DNA from: Caldilineaceae bacterium bin5
GTDB taxonomy: Bacteria; Chloroflexota; Anaerolineae; Caldilineales; Caldilineaceae
NCBI GenBank assembly: GCA_002238445.1
Contig: MPML01000036.1
Coordinates: 1 to 46,089 of the forward strand
Length of the DNA stretch: 46,089 nt
Direction: 5' to 3'
Part shown: piece by piece, positions 16,828 through 24,978 of the stretch
Layout: each line of letters opens with the position of its first letter
Position numbering within the stretch: position 1 is the stretch's first letter
Translations under genes and position numbers: made by a program
Notes under the pieces: model-generated
Database searches by the model: none
Seen by the model: only the letters and a program-made list of their open reading frames with translations
Told to the model about the DNA's origin: nothing

Positions 16828-16898
16828 CTCTACACCCTGGTCTCTATAGGCACGCCGGCATTTTGATCCTGAAGGAATCCCGTGGTGGCAAGCCATTC

Positions 16899-17195
16899 GT
16901 AACGACTCAGCCACAATTGATTTGCGAACCTGAAAGAGGCGAGTAAAGGTTCTTACTCTCTCCTCATTCTCAGTTCTTATGGGCGGTCGGGCCTTCGGCC
17001 CTCCCTTGTGCAGGGGCTGCGCCCCCGCAACGCCCCCCTACAAAAACATGCCCCGTCCACCGTACGCCGTATTTCCAGCGGTGCCTCCCGTCCAAGTGGC
17101 GGCGGCCAACGAGGACACGATGAGATAGCCCGAATGGCGGCGTGACTGAAGATCTGGTCCGCACAGACACTGTATATGGATTAGGGCCCGTTGAC
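16899..17195 (+). mobile_element. MITE-like dispersed repeat, decayed copy
   Basis: The left end GTAACGACTCAGCCACAA and a degraded right end (GGATTAG followed by GTTGAC) bound about 297 bp. The core is intact, with hairpin GGGCC-TTC-GGCCC at 16989-17001, then the GGGGC-TGC-GCCCC hairpin and CGCAACGCCCCCCTACAAAAACATG. No flanking target duplication is recognisable, suggesting an older insertion. It lies 71 bp upstream of the helicase start, on the opposite strand, and could affect that promoter. Confidence 0.72.
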
Positions 17196-17531
17196 GTTTG
17201 TCTGAACAACGACTTCCGGGTGCAAATTGCGGCTGATCATCGAAGGGCGGCCCAGCCGCGCAAAGAAAGTCCGATACGCCTTTGGTGTTCTCCGCGTCCT
17301 CCGCGGACAAAAAGGTGTTCTTCGCGACCCTTCGCGTGACTTCGCGGATCAATTTGTTTTGTCTATTTCAACATTCAAGCGAGAAACATCCCTATCAGGC
17401 TTGCAGGCTTGCCGTTCTTGTTGAAATCTGAACAACCTTCCCAAAATGTCAAGGGAACCTGGTAGCTACAGCCATTCTTCTTACAGGTCGCTGCCAGGGC
17501 GAAAGTTTCCATCTTGGACAATGTACACACC
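17196..17531. other. Intergenic region with a degenerate TCCGCG/TTCGCG repeat
   Basis: No gene is seen in these 336 bp. At 17284-17347 two imperfect tandem copies of about 30 bp begin GGTGTTCT(C/T)CGCG and carry repeated TCCGCG/TTCGCG steps. A separated inverted repeat ATTTCAACA/TGTTGAAA brackets about 17366-17428. Neither looks like a terminator for the hisF transcript. Confidence 0.5.
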
Positions 17532-18311
17532 TCAGGTAATGGCGTCTTCGGGCAGACGCACAGGAACGCCGCGGTCGAGCAGGTGCCGCTTTACATCCAT
17601 CACCTGAAGCTGACGAAAGTGGAAGAGGCTGGCGGCCAGCGCTGCCTCCGCGCCTCCGTCTGTGAGCGCGGCGGCGAAGTCTTCGGGCCGGCCCGCGCCG
17701 CCGCTGGCGATAACCGGAATGTTGACGGCGTCCGAAATGGCCCTCGTCAACGCGACGTCGTATCCCTCCTGCGTACCGTCGCCGTCCATCGAGGTGAGTA
17801 GAATTTCGCCGGCGCCGAGCGTTTCGACCTTTTTGGCCCATTCAACGGCATCTATGCCGGTGTTGATGCGCCCGCCACTTATGAATACGTCCCAGCCATC
17901 GGCGGCGTCGCGGCGGCGAGCATCGATGGCGACAACAATACACTGGCTGCCGAAGCGGCGCGCGCCTTCGGAAACGATCTCCGGGGTGAGGACAGCCGCG
18001 CTGTTTACGCTCACCTTGTCGGCGCCGGCGAGCAGGATGGCGCGCATATCCTCGACGTTGCGAATGCCGCCGCCGACCGTGAATGGGATAAACACGGTAT
18101 CGGCGACGCGGCGCACCATTTCGGCGACGATATCACGCGCCTCGTGGGTTGCTGTAATATCCAGGAAGACAAGCTCGTCGGCTCCTTCGTTGTCATATAC
18201 CTTGGCCTGCTCCACCGGATCGCCGGCGTCGACAAGGTCGACAAAGTTGATGCCCTTGACGACGCGCCCGTCCTTAACATCCAGGCAAGGTATGATTCGT
18301 TTTGCCAGCAA
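17532..18311 (-). CDS. hisF: Imidazole glycerol phosphate synthase, cyclase subunit
   Basis: HisF takes ammonia from HisH and cyclises PRFAR to imidazole glycerol phosphate and AICAR. From TTG 18311 the protein is 260 aa and starts [15 protein letters not shown], the canonical family N-terminus, placing the catalytic Asp at position 11. A GGAGG site 5 bp upstream supports this start; an in-frame ATG at 18446 would overlap the end of the upstream gene. [27 protein letters not shown] and VIASGGAG are the expected barrel motifs. The HisA-Nudix gene ends 83 bp upstream; hisH is four genes further up. Confidence 0.96.
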   Translation of the reverse strand: MLAKRIIPCLDVKDGRVVKGINFVDLVDAGDPVEQAKVYDNEGADELVFLDITATHEARDIVAEMVRRVADTVFIPFTVGGGIRNVEDMRAILLAGADKVSVNSAAVLTPEIVSEGARRFGSQCIVVAIDARRRDAADGWDVFISGGRINTGIDAVEWAKKVETLGAGEILLTSMDGDGTQEGYDVALTRAISDAVNIPVIASGGAGRPEDFAAALTDGGAEAALAASLFHFRQLQVMDVKRHLLDRGVPVRLPEDAIT

Positions 18312-18394
18312 GACGTCCTCCACAGTTAGCGATAGTCGTGATGGGCCCGACAAATGGCCGGGAGCGGATTCAATTGGTTGGCCGGCCGCAGGCG

Positions 18395-19723
18395 TTAATT
18401 GAACGGCCGCATTTTGGCATCGAGTAAGCGGGCGGCTGCGCGCCAAGCGGGAATCTGCTCGGGCGAAGTTTCAAGCAGGAGGGTTTTCGCTTCCTCCAAA
18501 CTGCACCAGCGGTATTCGCTGTGGTTGTCGTGACCCAATTCCACCTGCCCCTCTCCGGTTTCCGCCAGGAAATAGACAACCGAGCGCTGAACATCGTAAC
18601 CGCGGATGTTGACGGTGAAATCGAGGACGGTTGGGCAATCCTGGTACAGTTTGAGAACAGGCAAACCGGTTTCGATGTCGAATTCCCGCCGAGCGCAGTC
18701 CAGGTCGCTTTCGCCTTGTTCGACGCCCCCGCGCGGGAACTGCCACTCCTCAAAAAAGTGGTTGTAGAGGAGGAGAAGCTGCGGTTGGCCGGAGGCAGCG
18801 GCGTCGTTGCAGTCGCGGCGAATCGGAATAATGCCGGCGCTGCGGCGGAGGCGTGGGGCGTTGCCGATTTCGATGGCGGCCGGCAGTTCGACGGCGTTGG
18901 TGTAGAGCGCCTGTCCAATGATCACACCGTCAATGCCGTAATGTTCATGGCGCTTGAGCGCTTGGATGTCCTGCAGACTGGCAACGCCGCCGCTGGCGAT
19001 CACCTGCAGGCCCGTCAGATCACCCAGCTCCGCGGTAGACTGCACATTGACGCCGCTCATCATGCCGTCACGGCTGATATCGGTAAACAGCGCCAGTTCC
19101 ACGCCCAGGGCCGCCATACGGTGCCCAAGTTCGATGGCGCTCAGTTGGCTCACCTGTTGCCATCCGTGTGTGGCGACCATTCCATCTTTGGCATCAAGCC
19201 CGACCACGATGCAGGGCACGCCCCAGCGCTCGATCGCGGCGCGCACCAGTTCCGGATCGCGTACGGCCGCGGTCCCCAATACAATGCGATCCGCGCCAAG
19301 GGAGAATGCCAACTCGATATCCTGCATACTGCGGAGCCCGCCGGTGAACTGGATCCGGATGTCGACCGCTTGGCGGATCTGCTGCAGACGCTGCAAGTTG
19401 ATGGGAAGGTTCTGTGCCGGATCAGACGCTTCGGCCTGCACACCGCCCGTCAGCGCAGGATCCGTTGCGCGATCAGGATCGCCTGTTTCGAGCGCGTCCG
19501 GCGATAGCCGCTGAACTCTGGGATGGAAGTCGGAAGCACCGCCGGAAGCACCGCCGAATGCGCCGTCCAGGTTGACGACGTGCAGCCACTCTGCGCCAAG
19601 TGCCACCCAGTGTGATGCCATCTGCGCGGGGTCATCGCTGAAGACGGTCTCAGCGTTAGGATCGCCCCGCCGCAAGCGCACGCAGCGTCCTTTTCTCAAG
19701 TCAATTGCTGGATAGATTCGCAT
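18395..19723 (-). CDS. hisA: HisA-Nudix fusion: ProFAR isomerase with C-terminal Nudix hydrolase domain
   Basis: Residues 1-285 are HisA, the isomerase converting ProFAR to [19 protein letters not shown] with catalytic Asp8, [20 protein letters not shown] with Asp215, and [13 protein letters not shown]. Residues about 58-106 are an extra Gly/Ser/Asp-rich stretch in the loop after NLDGAF. Residues about 293-442 form a Nudix domain resembling diadenosine tetraphosphatases ([12 protein letters not shown], later VVYFLAE). Its Nudix box (332-354) keeps the first Gly, the Glu, REF and the last Glu and Gly, but has Ile350 where the first Glu of the EE pair is expected. No stop separates the domains. 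The pairing is unusual, and hisE is separate, so the Nudix domain is not needed for that step. Confidence 0.9.
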   Translation of the reverse strand: MRIYPAIDLRKGRCVRLRRGDPNAETVFSDDPAQMASHWVALGAEWLHVVNLDGAFGGASGGASDFHPRVQRLSPDALETGDPDRATDPALTGGVQAEASDPAQNLPINLQRLQQIRQAVDIRIQFTGGLRSMQDIELAFSLGADRIVLGTAAVRDPELVRAAIERWGVPCIVVGLDAKDGMVATHGWQQVSQLSAIELGHRMAALGVELALFTDISRDGMMSGVNVQSTAELGDLTGLQVIASGGVASLQDIQALKRHEHYGIDGVIIGQALYTNAVELPAAIEIGNAPRLRRSAGIIPIRRDCNDAAASGQPQLLLLYNHFFEEWQFPRGGVEQGESDLDCARREFDIETGLPVLKLYQDCPTVLDFTVNIRGYDVQRSVVYFLAETGEGQVELGHDNHSEYRWCSLEEAKTLLLETSPEQIPAWRAAARLLDAKMRPFN

Positions 19724-19816
19724 AATGCAGTCTGTGATATTGGGAAGCTAGTCGGCGGAGTGCAGTTCTACAAGTAGGCATGGGAAGAATTTTCGTATCT
19801 CCATGTGCAAAAACGC

Positions 19817-21364
19817 TCAGGCATGTTGATTTTGGGCACCGCCTTCGTAAATCGCTTCATCGAGTTCGGTCTGTAGTTCGAGCAGTGTCTCCTCGCTAAG
19901 GATTCCCTCTCGGGCAAGTTCGTCGAGAGCTGTCCGTTCCGCGCGCAGGGCCTCGATCCGCGCCAACGAAACAATTTGATCGCGCAAGTCCGGCTGACTG
20001 GCCAGGAGTTCTTCAATCTGGCCGCTTACTTGATCTTCGCGTGCGGAAAGCTCTGCCTTGACGGTTGAGTAAGCCGTGGGAATGAGCGCGCCCTCGCGGT
20101 AGAGCCGGTCGAGATAGCTGTTGGCAGAGCGAATGGCCAGCAGTTGCCCCTGGATGCGTTCATATTCTATGGGCTGCTTCGAACCTTGCGTCAACCCAAG
20201 CCATGAGAGCAGCCCGGAGATGGAGACAGCTTGCACGAGAATGGTAAAGAGGACGACGGCGAAGGTCATAGCCAGAAGCTGCGGCCGGTTGTCGATGGCA
20301 GCCGGTAGACTGAGAACGAGGGCCAGGCTGATGGCGCCGCGCAGTCCTCCCCAGGACATCACCAGGAGATAGCGGCTAGGCAACTTCTGGCGGAACAGGC
20401 GGACAACGCCTGCCAGCGCATAGACGACAAGGAAGCGGCCACCCAGGACAGCGCCGACCGCGATTAACGAGGGAACCAGGAATTTGAGCAGTTGCTCCCA
20501 TTCCACGCTGATGCCGAGCAGAATGAAAATGAACGAGTTGGCCAGAAAGGCGATGTATTCCCAGACCGTAAAGAGCACGATCTTGGTCGAAGGAGTCATG
20601 CCGCGGGGACCGATATTGCCGTTGACCAGGCCCGCCAACACCACTGCCAGCACACCGCTGAAATGATAGTGTTCTGCCAGGATATAGCTGCCGTAGGCCA
20701 GTATGGTCGTCAGCGTAACTTCAATGAGATAGTCGTCGATCTGTTCGATCAGCTTGGCGACAGCATAGCCGAGGACGCCGCCGATGATCAGACCGCCGAC
20801 AGACACGCGCAGAAATTCCACCAGGCCTTCGACAGGATTGAGCGTGCCTTCAAGGGCCAGGACTACCATGATGTGGAAGATGACAACTGCCGTACCGTCG
20901 TTGAACAGACTCTCGCCTTCGACAAGCGTCAGCAATCGCTTCGGCGCGCCGACGGACCGGAAAGTGGCCACGACTGCAACCGGGTCTGTGGCTGAGATGA
21001 GGGCGCCGAAGATGAGAGCGGCCGGCAGAGGCAGCACACCGGCGAGAACGAGCACACCGGCGATGATGCCGGTGCTGAGCAGCACACCAGGCACCGCCAT
21101 GGCTACGATCGGCGCCAGATCAGCTTTCAGATCTTTCAGTTGCAGATGGAAAGCGGCTTCGAAAATCAAGGGCGGAACGAAGAGGCCAAGCACGAGACCC
21201 GGCGTCAGTTCAAGGTGCATGCCGCCGCGGACGGCCAGCACGAGCCCGGCGCCAACCAGTGCCACCGTGTAGGGAAGACGCACGCGGCGCACGGCCATCG
21301 CCACAATCAGCACGACGGCCAAAACCTGAACGATTTCAAATTCCAACTCGAAGAAAGTTTCCAC
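19817..21364 (-). CDS. CPA1-type Na+/H+ antiporter
   Basis: This 515-aa inner-membrane protein has about twelve hydrophobic segments over residues 5-405. It carries the CPA1 motifs SATDPVAVVATF and EGESLFNDGTAVV, whose paired Asp residues carry the exchanged ion, and a soluble helical tail of about 100 residues. It would exchange cytoplasmic Na+ or K+ for protons. GTG 21364 with GGAG 6 bp upstream is preferred; a TTG four codons earlier is possible. It lies between a phosphatase-like gene and hisA-nudix on the same strand, with no evident functional link. Confidence 0.9.
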   Translation of the reverse strand: METFFELEFEIVQVLAVVLIVAMAVRRVRLPYTVALVGAGLVLAVRGGMHLELTPGLVLGLFVPPLIFEAAFHLQLKDLKADLAPIVAMAVPGVLLSTGIIAGVLVLAGVLPLPAALIFGALISATDPVAVVATFRSVGAPKRLLTLVEGESLFNDGTAVVIFHIMVVLALEGTLNPVEGLVEFLRVSVGGLIIGGVLGYAVAKLIEQIDDYLIEVTLTTILAYGSYILAEHYHFSGVLAVVLAGLVNGNIGPRGMTPSTKIVLFTVWEYIAFLANSFIFILLGISVEWEQLLKFLVPSLIAVGAVLGGRFLVVYALAGVVRLFRQKLPSRYLLVMSWGGLRGAISLALVLSLPAAIDNRPQLLAMTFAVVLFTILVQAVSISGLLSWLGLTQGSKQPIEYERIQGQLLAIRSANSYLDRLYREGALIPTAYSTVKAELSAREDQVSGQIEELLASQPDLRDQIVSLARIEALRAERTALDELAREGILSEETLLELQTELDEAIYEGGAQNQHA

Positions 21365-21413
21365 TACGCACTCCAAAACAGCAGAAAAGCGGCTTGCTGC
21401 TGTAAGCCGACTG

Positions 21414-22058
21414 CTACGATGTTCGACCGCCTGCCACCACAGCAGGCGAAGCTAAACCCCTGGGAACATTCGGGACTCCGGGAGGCACGGCGAAATCTTC
21501 GATTATCTGGCCGTCTTCCACATAAGCAACCGCGGCAAAGGACAGTTCGCGCCACTCTTGCAGAATCACAGTGGGCAGGCCCAGCAGGTGCGCCCGATAG
21601 AGGCTGAAAGTAAGGCCATGACCGACGAGCGCCAACGTCTCTTGGGGATGGCGGGAAGTCCATGCGTCGATCCCGGCGCAGAAACGGGTGCGCGCGGCTG
21701 CGGCCGGTTCCCAGCCGGCGACCGATTGGCGGGGCCGGCGAAAGACTTCGGCGACCCGGGCTGTATAATCGGATGTCCACTCGGAAGTGCGGCGCAACTC
21801 ATTGAAGCGGGCATCCTCTGCAACCGGAATCTGTCTTTCCTCAAGAAGCGGTGCAACGGTAAGTCGGGTCTTCGGTTCGCAGCTCAACAGCAGCCGGTCA
21901 ACCCCGTCCCAGAACGGCTGGCGGGCGAGCGCGGCGGCCTGCTCTTGCCCCAGTTCGTTCAACTGCCAAAACGCGGCGTCGCTGTCGGGAACCTGGCGAG
22001 TGCAGGCGTGGGCGATCAGATAAAGTTTTCCGGGCTGGCCTACTTTGTTAGCAGTCAA
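21414..22058 (-). CDS. Histidine phosphatase superfamily protein with degenerate RHG motif
   Basis: This 214-aa protein has the phosphoglycerate mutase-like fold. The usual RHG triad near the N-terminus reads A16-H17-A18 in LIAHACT, so the phosphate-binding Arg is lost while the catalytic His stays. SCEPKTRLTVAPL replaces the usual SSPLxRAxQTA. NELRR near the middle and the second His in LVGHGLTFSLYR are kept. Activity may be reduced, or the protein may act on a different ligand. The start appears to be TTG 22058 after AGGA. It lies between hisH and the antiporter on one strand. Confidence 0.78.
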   Translation of the reverse strand: MTANKVGQPGKLYLIAHACTRQVPDSDAAFWQLNELGQEQAAALARQPFWDGVDRLLLSCEPKTRLTVAPLLEERQIPVAEDARFNELRRTSEWTSDYTARVAEVFRRPRQSVAGWEPAAAARTRFCAGIDAWTSRHPQETLALVGHGLTFSLYRAHLLGLPTVILQEWRELSFAAVAYVEDGQIIEDFAVPPGVPNVPRGLASPAVVAGGRTS

Positions 22059-22166
22059 GTCTGGTCCTGACCATCCCGGCGTCTTATGCGCCCAGGATGT
22101 CCGCGTTTAGCTAAGTGGCGTAATTCCGGGATTGTTAGGGCCACTGAGACATTGTCTTGTCGCAAA

Positions 22167-22838
22167 TCACTGGCTGCCGGTGGCAGGCTGACTCTCCACA
22201 GTCTGAATGAAATTACGCAGGATATGCAGGCCAACCGTATGACTCTTCTCAGGATGGCATTGGATACCCCAGGCATTGCGGTAGCGGACGATTGACGGAT
22301 AGTCAATGCCGTAGTCGGTGAGAGTAAGAATGGCATCCGGCTGGGCCGCGTCGCAGAAGAAGCTGTGCGCGAAGTAACCATAGGCGCCGTTGGGGACGCC
22401 TTCCAGCAGCGGGTCGGGACGCTGTCGATGCAACTGGTTCCAGCCAATTTGAGGAATGCGCAGGCTGCGGCCGCTTCGGTTCGGATCCGGCATCTTGTCA
22501 GGAAAGCGGCGTACGCGGCCGGGGATTAGATGAAGCCCCTCGTGGACCCCCATCTCTTCACTTTCGTCGAACAGCATTTGCATGCCAACACAGATGCCAA
22601 GCAGAGGAAGACCTGCAGCCACACTGTCCAGCAAAGGCGATTCAAAGCCCTGGCGGCGAAGATTGTCTATGCTGTCGCCGAAGGCGCCCTGGCCCGGCAG
22701 CACAAGCGCACTCCAGCGGCTGAAATCGACGGGATGGTCAACGATGTCGACCTGAATGCCCAGAGGTCCTGCCACCGTCTCAAAGGACTTGTAGACACTG
22801 CGGAGGTTTCCAACGCCATAGTCAACAATAGCGATCAT
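22167..22838 (-). CDS. hisH: Imidazole glycerol phosphate synthase, glutamine amidotransferase subunit
   Basis: HisH hydrolyses glutamine and channels ammonia into HisF. The 223-aa class I amidotransferase has the nucleophile elbow GICVGMQML with Cys83 and the His195/Glu197 pair in GIQCHPEKS. The N-terminus MIAIVDYGVGNLRSV is typical. The oxyanion segment reads PGQGAFGD. The start codon overlaps the stop of the upstream DUF402-like gene by 4 bp, showing translational coupling. It is on the same strand as hisA-nudix and hisF but separated from them by the phosphatase-like and antiporter genes. Confidence 0.95.
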   Translation of the reverse strand: MIAIVDYGVGNLRSVYKSFETVAGPLGIQVDIVDHPVDFSRWSALVLPGQGAFGDSIDNLRRQGFESPLLDSVAAGLPLLGICVGMQMLFDESEEMGVHEGLHLIPGRVRRFPDKMPDPNRSGRSLRIPQIGWNQLHRQRPDPLLEGVPNGAYGYFAHSFFCDAAQPDAILTLTDYGIDYPSIVRYRNAWGIQCHPEKSHTVGLHILRNFIQTVESQPATGSQ

Positions 22839-23386
22839 TGCGAACTGGAAATACTCTTTTCCATAGCGATGGCAAAGTTGCGCACCAGCGGCGGGGGGAA
22901 TTCTTCTCGAAAGATAGCGGCAGTCAGTTCACGAATACGGGTCTCGGCACGCTCGGCCTCATCGCTGCTGAGCAGCTGACCGCGTACGCCTTCGTCGAAC
23001 TCGTCCTCCCGCAAAACGAACACCCGTTTGTCTGCATTGTACCAGATCGCGAGGATCAGATCGGACGTATGGTAGGCTTTGTCCTCTCTCTGCAGCGGTC
23101 TGCAAACGGGAAGGTAGAGGCCGATCGCGCTGCCCTCGGCATTGAAATACTTTTCGACCATCTGATCCAGGTCGGGAAGCCAGAAGCGGAACCAGACAAA
23201 GCCCGGCGCGCAAATGACCGAATCCAACAGTTCGACGGTGGGTGCTTGTTCTGTCCAGGCGGCCCGCTCGACCAGCAGGGAATTGAACCATTCGGCGCGA
23301 TAGTCGGTCATGGCCGAGTGTTGGTTCCAGTCTCCGCTGGTAAACGGTCTAAACAATCGTTGAGACGATTGCGCCGTTTCATTCAT
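22835..23386 (-). CDS. DUF402/FomD-like protein of unknown function
   Basis: This 183-aa soluble protein has a pattern resembling the DUF402/FomD-like barrel. GFVWFRFWLPDLDQ is followed by GLYLPVCRPLQR, then AYHTSDLILAIWYNADKRVFVLREDEF, with an Asp/Glu-rich segment that in the family binds a divalent metal. A C-terminal helix runs to the end. FomD-type proteins hydrolyse nucleotidyl phosphonates and related substrates; no such role can be claimed here. The assignment rests on pattern similarity only. It overlaps hisH by 4 bp and lies 68 bp after the nitrilase homologue. Confidence 0.6.
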   Translation of the reverse strand: MNETAQSSQRLFRPFTSGDWNQHSAMTDYRAEWFNSLLVERAAWTEQAPTVELLDSVICAPGFVWFRFWLPDLDQMVEKYFNAEGSAIGLYLPVCRPLQREDKAYHTSDLILAIWYNADKRVFVLREDEFDEGVRGQLLSSDEAERAETRIRELTAAIFREEFPPPLVRNFAIAMEKSISSSQ

Positions 23387-23454
23387 AGGATTGCTCTCAG
23401 TGATCAGTGGTCGGTTTTATTCACAGACCACCGGTCGCCAGCCGATGGGTCCCG

Positions 23455-24270
23455 TCAGTATTTTCTGACGATGGCGCGGTAGGCGTTGGGCTCGCGGAAC
23501 TGGATTAGTTGGCGCTCCTCACGGATGGCCCGCACGCGGTCCAGATCGATGGTAGCGACCGCATAGCCCTCCATAGGCTCCTCAAGTGCAGTGTATATTT
23601 CACCGTCGGGCCCGGCAAGGATCGAGTTCCCCGCGAACTGAATAGTTGGCTCTTCGCCAACGCGGTTGGCCGCGGCGACGAAAAGGGCATTCTCGGTGGC
23701 ACGGCTGACTATCTGGGCCTGCCATATCTCCTCGTTGCCAACCTCCCAGTTGGCGGCAAGCACGAGCAGTTCGGCTCCATCCAGGGTGAGGCTGCGGGCC
23801 GCTTCAGGAAAGACGAGGTCGGAACCGATCATGAGGCCGAACCGGCCCCAATCGGCATCAACATTGATGAAGCGGAAGCCTGAACGGTAGACCTGGCGTT
23901 CCTCTCCCAGAAGATGCACCTTGTGGTAGGAAGACATGATATCGCCCTCCGGCCCCAGGCAGGCTACGCCGTTGTAGAGTATGCTCTCGACTTTTTCCTT
24001 AATGACCAGACCGAAGACGATATGTGTATTGTAGTCATCGGCGCGTTTAGCCAGGTAGTTCGTGGCGTGGCCGGGCACTCTTTCCGCCAGCGTTGTCGCG
24101 CGCAGCCCCAGCTCGGTGCCGGTATAGCTCAGTTCCGGAAAGACGATAAGATCTGTAGGCTGGGTGGAGCAGATACGTTCTACAAATTCGCCCATTTTGC
24201 GCAGATTTTCTTCGGCACTGGTCAACGCCGGCGCCATCTGTACAAGGGCAACAGTTATTTCACGGGCCAT
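23455..24270 (-). CDS. Carbon-nitrogen hydrolase (nitrilase) homologue lacking the catalytic cysteine
   Basis: This 271-aa protein has the nitrilase/amidase alpha-beta-beta-alpha fold. The catalytic Glu46 (VFPELSYTG) and Lys117 (YHKVHLLGE) are present. The nucleophile position, normally Cys in a MICYD-type motif, reads MIGSD with Gly149 at the Cys position and Ser150 next to it. The rest of that region (LVFPEAARSLTLDGAELLVLAANW) is well conserved. Amide hydrolysis by the usual thioester route is therefore not expected. Catalytically dead nitrilase relatives exist as binding or scaffold proteins. ATG 24270 follows GGAGAG. It heads the minus-strand run that contains hisH. Confidence 0.88.
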   Translation of the reverse strand: MAREITVALVQMAPALTSAEENLRKMGEFVERICSTQPTDLIVFPELSYTGTELGLRATTLAERVPGHATNYLAKRADDYNTHIVFGLVIKEKVESILYNGVACLGPEGDIMSSYHKVHLLGEERQVYRSGFRFINVDADWGRFGLMIGSDLVFPEAARSLTLDGAELLVLAANWEVGNEEIWQAQIVSRATENALFVAAANRVGEEPTIQFAGNSILAGPDGEIYTALEEPMEGYAVATIDLDRVRAIREERQLIQFREPNAYRAIVRKY

Positions 24271-24401
24271 GCATTCTCTCCGGTTTACCTGAAACAGGAT
24301 TCGAGGGATACAAACCCAACAAGTATAGCACGGTTGACGCCATTCCTCATCTTTCGCCTGCTGTGTTAGAATTTTGACGCTAGGCAGAAAGGAGATTAAC
24401 G

Positions 24402-24971
24402 ATGCCTGAAAACCAATCGATGTTCAGACGGCTCGCGGGACGTACATGGATTATTCTGCTGGTGGCGGCGATTGTGATTCCGCTGGACCAGTGGACAAAG
24501 GAGTTGGTCCGTCAGAACATCGCCAAATTCGACTACATAATTCCGATCCCGGCGCTGGGCGAGTACTTTGTGTTTGAGCATGTGGACAATCACGGCGCCG
24601 CCTTTGGCATATTGCAGGGGGCGGGCAGTGTCTTTATCGTCATCGCGGCGGTGGTGACGATTGGCGTCTTCTATTACGCAATCCGACATTTGCCGGACGA
24701 TCAGCGGCTGATACGATTGCTGCTTGGCTTCCAAGTGGGCGGTGCGCTGGGGAACGTGATCGACCGCATCACGCAGGGATACGTGACCGATTTTGTCAAG
24801 ATCGGAGTGCCGGGGGTCTATTACTGGCCAAATTTCAATATCGCCGATTCCTCAATTGTTTGCAGTGTGATCGCGTTGGCGATAGTCATCCTCTACCAGG
24901 ACATCCAGATGTCCAAACGGGCTGAAGAGGAGGCCATCGACATGGGGGCCGCCGAGTCATCGGAAGCGTAG
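24402..24971 (+). CDS. lspA: Lipoprotein signal peptidase (signal peptidase II)
   Basis: LspA is an inner-membrane aspartyl protease that removes signal peptides of diacylglyceryl-modified prolipoproteins. The 189-aa protein has four membrane segments. The motifs PLDQWTKELV, NHGAAFG, GGALGNVIDRI with Asp121 and FNIADSSI with Asp149 include the catalytic Asp pair. A charged acidic tail (KRAEEEAIDMGAAESS) extends beyond the last span. The ribosome binding site GAAAGGAG precedes ATG 24402. Two lipoprotein candidates with lipoboxes, the YceI and lipocalin-like proteins, are encoded in this window. rluD begins 7 bp downstream. Confidence 0.96.
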   Translation: MPENQSMFRRLAGRTWIILLVAAIVIPLDQWTKELVRQNIAKFDYIIPIPALGEYFVFEHVDNHGAAFGILQGAGSVFIVIAAVVTIGVFYYAIRHLPDDQRLIRLLLGFQVGGALGNVIDRITQGYVTDFVKIGVPGVYYWPNFNIADSSIVCSVIALAIVILYQDIQMSKRAEEEAIDMGAAESSEA

Positions 24972-24978
24972 CCACCTT

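Noticed and set aside
17038..17352. Minus-strand frame containing LSAEDAENTKG
   Set aside because: It is a translation of the CG-rich tandem repeat and the repeat element, without ribosome binding site or domain; a typical artefact.
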